Assembly: GCA_005223125.1 (NCBI GenBank)
Contig: NJBH01000008.1
Location: forward strand, 1-64,000
Length of the DNA stretch: 64,000 nucleotides
Origin: Promethearchaeota archaeon Loki_b32
Lineage (GTDB): Archaea > Asgardarchaeota > Lokiarchaeia > Sigyniarchaeales > SOKP01
Direction of reading: 5' to 3'
The translations under genes and the position numbers were made by a program. The stretch's first letter is position 1, and every line of letters begins with the position of its first letter. The notes under the pieces were generated by a model, which saw only the letters and a list, made by a program, of their open reading frames with translations, was not told where the DNA came from and did no database searches. Below are positions 8,704-18,225 of this stretch, piece after piece.

Positions 8704-9108
8704 TTACATTAAATCATTTAATTTTAGAGCAAACTCTTGAGTTGTGAAAAGAGCATCCCTAGGTCCTGCTTGAGGGTTAATATAACAAACTAGCGCACCA
8801 GTGCCTCCCATTGGGACCGGACATATAATGATATGGCCTTTTCCAGTAATATTAGTCCCTATTTTTCGCTCTTCTGTATTCTCCACAATCATGTATTTGA
8901 TTCCTTGAACCGTTAAACTACTAATTCCTTTTGCACCTAACTCTAGCTTCTGATTAAGCAATTCATTGATTAAATCTAAATCCGTTGCTATATTCCAATT
9001 TTCTGTTTGAGTTAATAAATTCCCATCTTTGCTTATTATAGCCACTCCAAAAATATTTTGTTCTTCATTTAATAAATCATCAATAATTGCTTCAATTTCG
9101 GCGGACAT
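8704..9108 (-). CDS. Profilin-like protein (Asgard profilin candidate)
   Basis: A 134-residue protein. N-terminal helix IEAIIDDLLNEEQNIFGVAI leads into VAIISKDGNLLTQTENWNI, matching the profilin pattern in which a helix is followed by a strand pair ending with a conserved W. The centre has VQGIKYMIVENTEERKIGTN, comparable to the GGxKYxVI...D/E segment, then the Gly-rich GKGHIIICPVPMGGTGALVC and a C-terminal helix. Profilins bind actin monomers and have been demonstrated biochemically in Asgard archaea. A roadblock-domain protein of similar fold layout is the main alternative. Start chosen at ATG 9108; GTG 9114 is two codons upstream. Confidence 0.7.
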   Translation of the reverse strand: MSAEIEAIIDDLLNEEQNIFGVAIISKDGNLLTQTENWNIATDLDLINELLNQKLELGAKGISSLTVQGIKYMIVENTEERKIGTNITGKGHIIICPVPMGGTGALVCYINPQAGPRDALFTTQEFALKLNDLM

Positions 9109-9215
9109 TTCCACATCAAATATTTATTATTAAATTGTTATAATAACATAAATAAAATCAATCATAAATTTAAATATAATTTAAACATAAATTGAAAAAA
9201 GCACGGTGAAATTAA

Positions 9216-9758
9216 TTGGCATTTAGAATGTGGAGAAAAGCAATTCTTCTATCATTACGTGAAAAGAGAGTATTTGTAGTGTTTACATTAATTTATACAA
9301 CTTTAATCTTTTTAACGTCCTTTTTCATTCATTTAGGAATAGATGGTACTTTTGGAGAATTGGCATGGAATTTTGTATTAATCTTTTTTGGAACATCTCT
9401 GTTTCTTTCTTTGCTTTACGCTTGGATTTTAGTTTCGAGAAAAAGACGAGTATGGGCTACATTTAAATGTATAGGATATACCAATAAAAATATTTTAGTT
9501 TTGGTATCAGGAATGATCTTATTTACAACACTCGTAGGTTTTTTTATAGTAATCGAGGCATTATTTCATTATGCTGCTATTGTTGCTTACATTAACCAAA
9601 CAGGTGCAAACATTACTCCATTGATTTTAGTTGACTTAGTTCCTGTGGTTTTTACAAGTTTGATTTTTATAGGAGTTCAAATAATTGCATTTATTCTAGC
9701 CTACAGAAAGGTACTCAAAGTACGGCCAATAATAGCACTAAAAAAAGTAAGTGAGTAA
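9216..9758 (+). CDS. FtsX/MacB-like ABC transporter permease, half-size
   Basis: A 180-residue membrane protein with four predicted transmembrane segments. The cytosolic loop VWATFKCIGYTNKNILVLVS matches the conserved loop of FtsX-like permease domains (IGxxKAIGxSxxxI), and RPIIALKKVSE matches their usual end. It lacks the large extracytosolic domain of MacB/LolC proteins. The TTG at 9216 is preceded by GGTG 7 bases upstream, better placed than for the ATG at 9228. The ATPase gene follows after 15 bases, so the two form an operon and probably one transporter or a mechanotransmission complex. Confidence 0.8.
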   Translation: MAFRMWRKAILLSLREKRVFVVFTLIYTTLIFLTSFFIHLGIDGTFGELAWNFVLIFFGTSLFLSLLYAWILVSRKRRVWATFKCIGYTNKNILVLVSGMILFTTLVGFFIVIEALFHYAAIVAYINQTGANITPLILVDLVPVVFTSLIFIGVQIIAFILAYRKVLKVRPIIALKKVSE

Positions 9759-9773
9759 GGAGGAAAGAGAAAA

Positions 9774-10460
9774 ATGTCAGAAAAAGATATCATGATTGAC
9801 GCTGTAGATGTTAATAAAGAATATAGAAGAGCTGGTGCTATAATACGAGCATTAGCCGATGTGAATTTAAAAATAAGATCTGGAGAATTTGTTATTATTC
9901 AAGGTCCTACAGGTTGTGGAAAATCTACACTACTTAACGTTCTCTCAGGATTAGATCTCCCAGATTCAGGGAGAATCATATTTGATGGAGAAAATATCGC
10001 CAGAGCAACCGAAGATAGATTAAGTAAACTCAGAAGACATAAAATTGGTTTTGTGTTCCAAGATTTTAATCTTGTTAATACATTAACAGGTATAGAAAAT
10101 GTAGAATCAGTTTTATGGCCAACAGTTTTACGCCAGAAAGAAATTGAAAATCGAGCAATAGCAGCATTAAGAGATGTTGATTTACTTGATCGTAAAGATC
10201 ATTTTCCTGTACAAATGTCAGGGGGAGAAAAACAAAGGTGTGCTATAGCTCGAGCAATAATCCATAGACCAAGAGTTATTTTAGCTGATGAGCCCACAGG
10301 TAACCTAGACCCTCAATCTGAAAAAGAAGTCATGGGTTTATTAAAGAAGATAAATAAAGAAATGGAAACTACTATTTTGGTAGTAACGCATAGAAATTTA
10401 TCTAGTTATGGAGATAAAACGATCAGGATGGATAGGGGTAAAATCGTTAAGATAACATAA
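9774..10460 (+). CDS. ABC transporter ATP-binding protein (LolD/MacB type)
   Basis: A 228-residue ATPase with Walker A GPTGCGKST (44-52), Q-loop FVFQDFN, ABC signature MSGGEKQRC, Walker B VILADEPTGNLD and H-switch VTHR. DEPTGNLDP is the hallmark of the MacB/LolD/FtsE branch that pairs with FtsX-like permeases. Strong ribosome-binding site AAGGAGGAAAG upstream of ATG. It partners with the half-size permease immediately upstream; the exported or released substrate is not evident but nearby membrane and surface proteins are candidates. Confidence 0.92.
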   Translation: MSEKDIMIDAVDVNKEYRRAGAIIRALADVNLKIRSGEFVIIQGPTGCGKSTLLNVLSGLDLPDSGRIIFDGENIARATEDRLSKLRRHKIGFVFQDFNLVNTLTGIENVESVLWPTVLRQKEIENRAIAALRDVDLLDRKDHFPVQMSGGEKQRCAIARAIIHRPRVILADEPTGNLDPQSEKEVMGLLKKINKEMETTILVVTHRNLSSYGDKTIRMDRGKIVKIT

Positions 10461-10468
10461 TATACACT

Positions 10469-10502
10469 TTATTTTTTATACCTTTTTTTAAATTTTTTTG
10501 AG
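10469..10502 (+). terminator. T-rich transcription terminator
   Basis: Several T runs directly follow the ATPase stop codon (TTTTTTATACCTTTTTTTAA then ATTTTTTTG), typical of archaeal intrinsic termination without a strong hairpin. It would separate the transporter operon from the next gene. Confidence 0.45.
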
Positions 10503-10665
10503 ATTATTAGATTACATATTATTTATTTATCAATTAAGATCTCAATATGAGTAATAGTAGTAAAGTTGGAGTTTGAAGTCAAAACAAAAGTATAAATATG
10601 CTATAGTTGTTGAATAGTAATATAGAAATTAAAATCATTTAATCATTTATGGTAAGGGGATAGAT

Positions 10666-11427
10666 ATGGGATGGGGTCGTGTAATTAAATCTGGAATAGT
10701 TGGAATGTTGCTTCTTATTCCAATGGCATATGTATCATTTAGGTTTCTGAACCTCACAGAGGGTGTCACAGGAGGATTAATCGCAAATATTGATGATGCT
10801 TTAGCTAGCTTAACTGAAGATCTTGGACCTTTGAGTTTATTAGTCAATTTTATCGCAGGAGCCGCAATTGGCGCACTACTAATATTCTTATTTCCCATAC
10901 ACTGGTGTTTATTTTATCGTCCAGACGATATAATGTTAATTATAGCAATTACTCTTCCTTGGATATTATGTTGTGTGATAACTAGTGCTATTTTTGCTCA
11001 TACTCCACGAGGAGGAGTACATACTAGTCTTGCCATAGGAATAGGATACGCTATTATTCTATCAGTTCTATATATTGTATTAGCTTTAGTATTGCCGCTT
11101 GGATCCACAATCTTGGATGGCTTATTAATGGGATTAACAGATATGCCGTACCTTTTAGCTGTTCTTACAGCTATCTTTGAAGGAACTTTAGTTGGAGCAG
11201 TTTTTGGCGCATTCGTAGGAAGTTTGAAATACAAGCCCAAGGGAGGTAAAAAAAAGAAAAAGAAAGTGAAGATCAAAGCTGAAACCACTGAAACTGGAGA
11301 ATTATTCCCTAGAGAAATTGCTGAGGAGAAAACGGTAAGTACTCCTACTTCTGATTTCTGTAAAAATTGTGGGGCTAGATTAACTGATGAAGATTTGTTT
11401 TGTATAAATTGTGGTGCTAAAAAATAG
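10666..11427 (+). CDS. Membrane protein with C-terminal zinc ribbon
   Basis: A 253-residue protein with about five hydrophobic segments (near residues 3-25, 60-85, 90-110, 125-150, 160-190), a strongly basic stretch KGGKKKKKKVKIK at the membrane boundary, and a C-terminal zinc ribbon FCKNCGARLTDEDLFCINCG with two CxxC pairs. Such double-CxxC tails are common on archaeal membrane proteins and face the cytosol. GGGGAT lies upstream of the ATG as a ribosome-binding site. No enzymatic motif is visible. Its position downstream of the ABC operon suggests but does not prove a related role. Confidence 0.85.
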   Translation: MGWGRVIKSGIVGMLLLIPMAYVSFRFLNLTEGVTGGLIANIDDALASLTEDLGPLSLLVNFIAGAAIGALLIFLFPIHWCLFYRPDDIMLIIAITLPWILCCVITSAIFAHTPRGGVHTSLAIGIGYAIILSVLYIVLALVLPLGSTILDGLLMGLTDMPYLLAVLTAIFEGTLVGAVFGAFVGSLKYKPKGGKKKKKKVKIKAETTETGELFPREIAEEKTVSTPTSDFCKNCGARLTDEDLFCINCGAKK

Positions 11428-11569
11428 TTATCAATTATTTTTAAATTAAAAATATTATTTATTCTAATTCTTTTTTGTGAGTCTGCTCATAATTTCGGTA
11501 GAAAATATATTAATTATTAAATCATAGTATTTTATAACAGTATTAAAAATTCAATGTAAAAGGATAATT

Positions 11570-12574
11570 ATGTCAAGAGAGATAAAAGGTATCATAGTAA
11601 GTCGTTTAATCGTTTTGGTATCAATAATTCTAGTTCCAATCGCTATTTTTGTGATATATAACTTAGTTGATTTTAATCTATGGTATTCAAATGATCTAGT
11701 ACTTAAATTAGTGGTAATTAAACTTTTATGTCCTTTTATATTTAGTGTTTCATGGTTATTTTTTTTACTATTATTTATTACTCGTTTTGCTAATACTCTC
11801 GATGATTTTGATAGAACGATTAGTGTTGTTCCTTCAAGATTGAAATTCTTCTATGGGATAAATGCTATTTACATATTGTTGATTTTCATTCTTCCTATAA
11901 TTACCCCAATAATTTCTATTCTAATTTTTGCTTCAATGGCATGGAGATTAACCACTTTTAGAAAAAAAAGATGGGAGGAAGATACAAAAGTCTCAAAAAC
12001 TACATGGATTATGATGGGAATTGCAGCAATTATTCCGATTTTCTGTTCAGCTAGTGTTTTACCAGAATTTTTCGTGTTAGCAGATTTCTTATGGAACGAT
12101 CTATGGCTTCCGTTGCTTCCATATTTATTTAGTATCTCATATTCGTTATTTACTGCATTAGCTATTGGATCTTTTATATTATTATTATTGAATTCTGGGA
12201 TTAGTGAATATGAACAATTTTGGGTTGATTCTTCAAAAGAGGAGAGATTCTGGAATATTAAAATTCTTGAAATACTACTCTTTGGATTTTTTTTATTTTT
12301 AGATATCGGACAATATAGTGTGATTGATTTATTCTATATAATAGGATTTATTTTAATAATAATCACATCAATTGTTAATTTCTTTAAGGGAAAATCAAAA
12401 ATAAAAAGTTTTAAGAGTCATTTAATTGGTTATCTAATCGCAGCTGTATTTATAGGGTCAAATGTCCTTTTTTCCACTGGTGAACTTTCTGAGTTCTTAA
12501 GAGTCTGGAGTTTATTAATTTCAGCAATATTATACATTATCGTGTTTTTTTATACTTTCTTCCAAGCAGAATAA
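11570..12574 (+). CDS. Polytopic membrane protein of unknown function
   Basis: A 334-residue protein, mostly hydrophobic, with about nine predicted membrane segments and short charged loops (for example FRKKRWEEDTKVSK and WVDSSKEERFW). The N-terminus MSREIKGIIVSR is not a cleavable signal. AAAGGA precedes the ATG. I recognise no transporter or enzyme signature. It lies between the zinc-ribbon membrane protein and the large surface protein and may belong to the same envelope-related set. Confidence 0.8.
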   Translation: MSREIKGIIVSRLIVLVSIILVPIAIFVIYNLVDFNLWYSNDLVLKLVVIKLLCPFIFSVSWLFFLLLFITRFANTLDDFDRTISVVPSRLKFFYGINAIYILLIFILPIITPIISILIFASMAWRLTTFRKKRWEEDTKVSKTTWIMMGIAAIIPIFCSASVLPEFFVLADFLWNDLWLPLLPYLFSISYSLFTALAIGSFILLLLNSGISEYEQFWVDSSKEERFWNIKILEILLFGFFLFLDIGQYSVIDLFYIIGFILIIITSIVNFFKGKSKIKSFKSHLIGYLIAAVFIGSNVLFSTGELSEFLRVWSLLISAILYIIVFFYTFFQAE

Positions 12575-12880
12575 ATTAAAAACTAAATATTATACCCAAT
12601 CAAGAAATAACGATTTCAATATCATTTTACAACCCAATTCTAAGATAATGATTCTTTTTTAATTGATATTATTAATGGAGAAAACTATTAGAAAATAGTG
12701 ATATTTAGTATTAAGATTTGAACATGTACATAATTTTAACTAATATAATTTTAGTTAACTATTGTAAAAGTGAAAATGTTTAAAGATTCTATTATATTAG
12801 AACAAAAATTATTAAAAAGTCAGATTTTGATTATAAGATTATACTCACTATAATAAGATTATAAAAAAAATGTGAGAAAT
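12575..12880 (+). other. Promoter region of the surface protein gene, with a spaced direct repeat
   Basis: About 300 AT-rich bases without a gene. An exact 11-base direct repeat ATAAGATTATA occurs at 12833-12843 and 12853-12863, 20 bases apart (two helical turns), just upstream of the start codon. It could be a regulator site or a TATA-box duplication. Nothing else stands out. Confidence 0.35.
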
Positions 12881-14971
12881 ATGAAAAATTTAAATACAAA
12901 AGCCATAATGGTCATTACAATTGTCCTTACTTCAGTATTTACTATGCCTATGATGGTTATGGGAGAGGAAAAGGATTACGATGATACAATTAATTTAGAC
13001 CAAGTAGAAGTTGGGATTTTTGATGGTTTTCGAGGAGGTTTTGGCGCAATTTTTGGTAATCATATGGGATATGGTGGTAAGATATTAGGAGCTATTTTTG
13101 AAACACTTTTTCTACAAGGATTAAATCTCACCAAACATGAGATGTTAGGTAATGTATTTGTCTTAAGTGCAAATCGAACTCATTATGAACGAGGAACATA
13201 TAACTTTGCTGATGAACATGATACTCAAGACATTTATTTTGCTCCTCATGAATATATGAATATGTCTGAGGTACAAGCATTTACTGGCATGACACCAATG
13301 GAGATGGGTCATGCATATTGTGTAGTGGAAAAAAATGGTGAATTTGAATATGAAATTGAGGTAGGAGCTGCAGTGACTCTAATTATATGGGATAATGACA
13401 AATCGTTTATTGAAGCTATAAATAAACTAATAAATTTTTTCAGAAAAATAATGATTCTTCAGTTTACTGGTGGACAAATTTCCCAAGAAATTATTAAAGA
13501 AGGAATTTCCTTACTTACTTGGTTTTTAATTCACATCAATGATATTTTTACGGGAGATGAATTATTCATTTTAAACCCAATTACATGGCAAAAGCTTAAT
13601 ATCAATCCTGGACCTGAGTTCAACATTACTAAGACATGGTATATTACTGGTAATGATATGAATTTAGATCCTAGTACTGATGAGGTTATTGAAACAGAAG
13701 TGTCAAATGGAGATTTGTTATTAGATTTTTGGAATGTTACAGCTCAGAATAGAAAAGATAATTATATGGAATGGCTTTTAACTCCAACTCAAGGAGAAGT
13801 TGCAGAAACATTATGGACTCAATTTTCCTTTGATTTAATTCAACTCTGGATTAAGAATTTTGAAATTCATATTGATGTTAACGCAATTCTTAGTGCAGCT
13901 ACTGGTGGCGATGATAGACCCTCAGAACTTATTATTGCAGATGCTTTTGACGGATGTAATATTGACTTCTTTTTATTTACACATCACTTAGCAGGAGCTT
14001 TCTTATATAATGATACAGATAATAATGATATTATTTCTGAAACTTATGACCCTATTCCGGTCGGTAATACTACTGTTGATGTTCCCCATAGTACTGAACT
14101 TACTCATAGGTTAATTTTAGGTACTGTGGATCAATTTCAATTCGAAAAACCGGAAATTAACCCTAGCAATAAAAGTATTTCATGGGGAATCAATATCTTA
14201 GATGTTAATATTTCAGCTGTTCCTTTAGGAGTTGATTTGAATTCTTATTTAGATGCCCCACAGGAAAGACTCGATTATATTCACTTTGGGTTTACTTTTG
14301 AACCAAAAGTCAATAAAACATTAGGTGCTGCACATGGATTAGTTAAATTAAATCAATTTTTTGCTCCTTGGAATGATCCTGATAATCCTTATGCAAATTC
14401 ACAAATTTCTGGCTTAGATCTCGCAATTATATATGTATCTACTGTTCTACACTTTCAGCTTGATGTTGGAACTCAGGGAGATATTCCTGATGCTCCAACA
14501 GCGCTTTTAAGCGAAGAACATTATAAAAGCACTAAGCACAAATTAATGGTTGGAGATTATATTGGTCGAGCTGCTCAAGATGAGCTCGAATTTGTTGATA
14601 TTGCTGGTCCTGACTATGAGTATGGTAATGAAACTGATAGAGAAACTGCTCCGGCTAGTACAAGCATTATTCCAACTGCGGTATGGGAAATGGAGCATGA
14701 AAGGCATGATACATATGAAATTGCTGGTGGTGAAGAAGTCAATACTTTTTCTTCAGATATCAGAGTACAAATTGAATTAAGCGTTATGGTATACGCGGTT
14801 TGTTACCCTCAATTTGAGGATGGCTCCGGCGTCTGGCATGACCCTACGTTCTCAGTTTTTATGACTTTTGAAGGAGAAGAATTTTGGGCAATAGTTGTCT
14901 TAATCGCTGGAGTTGGTTTAGTAGGTGTTGCTACTATTTTGATAAAGAGAAGAAAGGACAGAAGATTCTAA
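12881..14971 (+). CDS. Large secreted, membrane-anchored surface protein
   Basis: A 696-residue protein with an N-terminal signal peptide (MKNLNTKAIMVITIVLTSVF, cleavage plausible near MGEEKD), a long extracytosolic part rich in Asn, Asp and aromatic residues, and a C-terminal membrane anchor FWAIVVLIAGVGLVGVATIL followed by the basic stop-transfer KRRKDRR. Several N-x-S/T sequons are present, consistent with archaeal N-glycosylation. I recognise no named domain. ATG at 12881 has GTGAG upstream; a GTG at 12872 is three codons earlier. Downstream of the ABC/membrane gene group, it may be a substrate or a cell-surface component. Confidence 0.85.
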   Translation: MKNLNTKAIMVITIVLTSVFTMPMMVMGEEKDYDDTINLDQVEVGIFDGFRGGFGAIFGNHMGYGGKILGAIFETLFLQGLNLTKHEMLGNVFVLSANRTHYERGTYNFADEHDTQDIYFAPHEYMNMSEVQAFTGMTPMEMGHAYCVVEKNGEFEYEIEVGAAVTLIIWDNDKSFIEAINKLINFFRKIMILQFTGGQISQEIIKEGISLLTWFLIHINDIFTGDELFILNPITWQKLNINPGPEFNITKTWYITGNDMNLDPSTDEVIETEVSNGDLLLDFWNVTAQNRKDNYMEWLLTPTQGEVAETLWTQFSFDLIQLWIKNFEIHIDVNAILSAATGGDDRPSELIIADAFDGCNIDFFLFTHHLAGAFLYNDTDNNDIISETYDPIPVGNTTVDVPHSTELTHRLILGTVDQFQFEKPEINPSNKSISWGINILDVNISAVPLGVDLNSYLDAPQERLDYIHFGFTFEPKVNKTLGAAHGLVKLNQFFAPWNDPDNPYANSQISGLDLAIIYVSTVLHFQLDVGTQGDIPDAPTALLSEEHYKSTKHKLMVGDYIGRAAQDELEFVDIAGPDYEYGNETDRETAPASTSIIPTAVWEMEHERHDTYEIAGGEEVNTFSSDIRVQIELSVMVYAVCYPQFEDGSGVWHDPTFSVFMTFEGEEFWAIVVLIAGVGLVGVATILIKRRKDRRF

Positions 14972-14978
14972 ATTCAAA

Positions 14979-15008
14979 TTTTTTTTAATTTTTTTTTCAA
15001 TTTTTTTG
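14979..15008 (+). terminator. T-rich transcription terminator
   Basis: Three long T runs follow the surface protein gene almost without interruption, which fits archaeal intrinsic termination. No hairpin is evident. Confidence 0.5.
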
Positions 15009-15143
15009 ATTATCTATGACAAATTTAATTATTTTTAGCTAGAAACAAGGATTTTCAGTTACTAATTTTAACAAAGTTTTAAATTTTGATTAATCAAAGT
15101 GATATAAGGAAACAAAATTAATTTTACATTTTGTGAGAGAAAG

Positions 15144-16934
15144 ATGACATTAAAAATGCAAAAACCCTTCTACGTTGATGAGAATAAGCGATGGTTTAGT
15201 AAATGGTGGCCAGAAAACGTTCCTTATAACACTACATTCGAAGAAAAAACGTTAAATGAATTATTAGATGAACAGGTCGAGAAATTTGCTAATGATAACT
15301 TTATTTGGTTTTTAGATGCTTGGATTACATATAAACAATTTCAAGATTATGTGAAGTCATTTGCCACAGCATTAGCTAATTTAGGGATCAAAAAGGGTGA
15401 TGTTATAACATTATATCTTCCTAATTGTCCACAGTATATTGTTGCATATTATGCTATTACTAGAATTGGAGCAATTGCTAGTGGAATTAATCCTACTTAT
15501 CAGCCGGTAGAAGTTCTTCACCAATTTGATATAATTAAACCAAAAATGCTTATTGTGTTAGATGCTTTATATGAATCATCAATAAAACCAATTATTCAAG
15601 AATCAACAATAGAGATTGTTGTTTATACAAATCTTGTAGATTTAGCAGAAATTAAAGGGGTAAAAAAAGCTATTGGTAAATTCGTTAAAAAAATACCCAC
15701 AGGAAAAGTTGATTTTCAAGGTGCTCTTAAATTTAATGAACTTTTAAAAACAAAAGCGGAAGTTCCAAAAGTTACTTTTGATGTAAAAGAACATCCAGCA
15801 ACATATATTATGACTGGTGGAACAACAGGCTTACCTAAAGCAGCTGTATTAACTCATTTTAATGTAGTTTCTAATGCTAAGCAATGTAAGCTATGGCTAG
15901 GCGGCGAGAAACCCGGAATTGGAAACATAGGGATTTTACCTTTATTTCATAGTTTTGCACATACAATTGTAATGAATATTAGCTTAACTATTGGTGGTTG
16001 GATAATGCTTTTTCCAACTCCTCCATCTCAAGCGGAATTGTGTGAGCATATCGAGAGATTACCATGTAAAGAAGGATTAATTTACGCGGGGACTGAAATT
16101 TTATTTAAAAGGTTGGCAGTACTTAAAAATATTAAAAGAAGATTTCCTGGAGTTATGGGAAAATTAATTTTGTGTATTTCAAGTGCTGGTCCATTACATG
16201 AACCCGTTCGAGATACTTTTGTTAAAAATACAGGAGGGAGAATTGTTGAAGGTTATGGTTTATCAGAAGCAGGTCCTGCTGTAAGCGCAGGAAATTTATT
16301 TGGTGAGAGTCCAATTGGAAGTATTGGAATGCCATTTACTGGAACAGAATGGGGTATATGGCCTACTGATGATTTTAATAAGGGACCAATTTGTATGGGA
16401 AATCCTGAAGATAAAAATTTTGGAATTGAGCACACTGGTGAGATATGTGTCAGTGGGCCTCAAATAATGTTAGAATATTTAGATAAACCGGATGAAACAG
16501 AGACAACCATTATAGAATATGAGGGAAAATTATGGCTTTTAACTGGAGACATTGGTTTTATGAGTCAAGATGGAACTATAGAAATTAGAGATAGGAAAAA
16601 ACAACTTATAAAATGTAAGGGTTATTCAGTTTTTCCTAAGGAAGTTGAAGAATTATTAATGAAACATCCTGATATTGGAGAAGCCGCTGTTGCTGGCCTT
16701 CCCGATGAAGAGTGTGGAGAAATAATAAAAGCATGGGTTTCAATTGAGGAAGATTGCGATTGCTCTCCTCAAAAGATAAAAGAATGGGCACAGAATAACA
16801 TGGCACATTATAAAGTACCCCACAGCATTGCAATTATAGGTGAACTTCCAAAAAATTTAATTGGGAAAGTCCAACGGAGACTATTGCAGGAGGCAGATCC
16901 TATATGGAAAAAGAAGTATAGAAAAAGTAAATAA
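15144..16934 (+). CDS. Acyl-CoA synthetase (AMP-forming, long-chain fatty-acid-CoA ligase-like)
   Basis: A 596-residue adenylate-forming enzyme. The P-loop-like A3 motif YIMTGGTTGLPKAA lies near residues 223-236, A5 VEGYGLSEAGPAVS near 368, the A7 aspartate in LLTGDIGFMSQDG near 470, the hinge DRKKQLIKCKGYSVFP and the C-terminal catalytic lysine in NLIGKVQRR. It would activate a carboxylic acid with ATP and CoA to acyl-CoA, AMP and PPi. Length and motifs fit the long-chain ligase branch; chain-length preference cannot be read. Monocistronic by spacing, with GTGAGAG upstream of ATG. Confidence 0.92.
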   Translation: MTLKMQKPFYVDENKRWFSKWWPENVPYNTTFEEKTLNELLDEQVEKFANDNFIWFLDAWITYKQFQDYVKSFATALANLGIKKGDVITLYLPNCPQYIVAYYAITRIGAIASGINPTYQPVEVLHQFDIIKPKMLIVLDALYESSIKPIIQESTIEIVVYTNLVDLAEIKGVKKAIGKFVKKIPTGKVDFQGALKFNELLKTKAEVPKVTFDVKEHPATYIMTGGTTGLPKAAVLTHFNVVSNAKQCKLWLGGEKPGIGNIGILPLFHSFAHTIVMNISLTIGGWIMLFPTPPSQAELCEHIERLPCKEGLIYAGTEILFKRLAVLKNIKRRFPGVMGKLILCISSAGPLHEPVRDTFVKNTGGRIVEGYGLSEAGPAVSAGNLFGESPIGSIGMPFTGTEWGIWPTDDFNKGPICMGNPEDKNFGIEHTGEICVSGPQIMLEYLDKPDETETTIIEYEGKLWLLTGDIGFMSQDGTIEIRDRKKQLIKCKGYSVFPKEVEELLMKHPDIGEAAVAGLPDEECGEIIKAWVSIEEDCDCSPQKIKEWAQNNMAHYKVPHSIAIIGELPKNLIGKVQRRLLQEADPIWKKKYRKSK

Positions 16935-17213
16935 TAACTTTTTAAAACTTTTGATCTTTTAATCAGATTCGTAAGTTAATTATTTTCTATTTTATAAATG
17001 TAGAATATAGTTAAATTACTTGATACGACCTATTTTAAAGAAAGCGAAATTTAATAATTCAATATATCTCAAAATATCATAATTTTTGATAGAAAGTTAA
17101 ATAAAGCTAGTTATTCTATTATAGTAAAATAATAACTTTTATTAAGAAATCATTGATTTTTTAATATTATAATACTAGATAAAATTTAATATAAATAAAA
17201 GAGTATTTTAACA

Positions 17214-18155
17214 ATGTCTGAAAAATCTGAAATTGAAAAGCTATTAATAGAGGGTGCGAAATCAGAAGGTTCAGAAATTTCAGACTCCGAACTTAAATTA
17301 ATAGATAAGGTTATTCAAGACTATGCGCCCGAAATAGCTTATTTATATCAATTTCGAGAGGATGAATCAGAAGAGCAACAGATAAAAACAGGACGACTTC
17401 ATGAAAATCGTATCTTAGGTATTATCTTAAAATTTTATTTAGAAGGAAAGAAAAAAATAACAACTGGGGAAGTTGAGGAAGAATATAAACGATATTTCAA
17501 AGAAATAGCTCGTTCTACAATTTCCACATATTTAAATATGCTTAAGAACGAATCTACTTTATATAAGGAACGAGATGGGAGAGTTGTATATTACATTTTT
17601 TATAAAGATCCGCCAATAGGGATTAAACCATTTTGGTTTACTCGAATTTTTTGTATAGTCCCAGCTTATTTTGATAGAGCAATAATTTTTTCTAAATTAT
17701 ATATTAATGCGAAGAAATATGTACAGCAATATAATAGTATTTATGGTGACGGAAATAAAGAGCTCATATTTCGAAATTTCAAATTTATTATTGGGTTAAT
17801 AGTCTTAAATATATTTAAAAATCGAAGTTCAAAATGCGTACTTTGTCAATTTAGTAAGAGAGAAGTTTATAATAAATTAGAAGAATTAATTGGGGTTGCA
17901 GTTAAAGATAGATCAGATGTATTACCAGAAGAGCTTTTGGAAGATGTAATTAAAAAATACTCGGAAATTCCAACGTTTGATGGTATTGATATCAAAAGAG
18001 AAGAAATTGAAAATGACATCACAAGAGAAATTCTACGGTGCGCTGAGATGTATAAAAAAGATTTAGATTTTCAGATTATGGTTTCAATTAGAAGAAAAGA
18101 TTTGAGATTAAAACAAAAATTAGCTTTGGAAGATCAAGAAATAGATTCAATTTAA
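17214..18155 (+). CDS. Putative winged-helix protein of unknown function
   Basis: A 313-residue cytosolic protein. Residues about 65-125 (RILGIILKFYLEGKKKITTG ... RSTISTYLNMLKNESTLYKE then RDGRVVYYIFYKD) have the order helix, helix, recognition-like helix and hairpin wing of a winged-helix domain. The rest is helical, with one CVLC pair near residue 207 and an acidic N-terminus. It may be a DNA-binding regulator specific to this lineage. Long AT-rich flanks indicate its own promoter. No family name can be given. Confidence 0.75.
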   Translation: MSEKSEIEKLLIEGAKSEGSEISDSELKLIDKVIQDYAPEIAYLYQFREDESEEQQIKTGRLHENRILGIILKFYLEGKKKITTGEVEEEYKRYFKEIARSTISTYLNMLKNESTLYKERDGRVVYYIFYKDPPIGIKPFWFTRIFCIVPAYFDRAIIFSKLYINAKKYVQQYNSIYGDGNKELIFRNFKFIIGLIVLNIFKNRSSKCVLCQFSKREVYNKLEELIGVAVKDRSDVLPEELLEDVIKKYSEIPTFDGIDIKREEIENDITREILRCAEMYKKDLDFQIMVSIRRKDLRLKQKLALEDQEIDSI

Positions 18156-18225
18156 ACATTAATTAAAATCTTTCTTATTTAGTTTAAAATTAAATCTATT
18201 CTATTAAGATTAAAAATCTTCTTTT

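Noticed and set aside
14550-14780. Overlapping frame inside the surface protein gene
   Set aside because: It lies in another frame of a well-supported gene and has hydrophobic, low-information content typical of a shadow.
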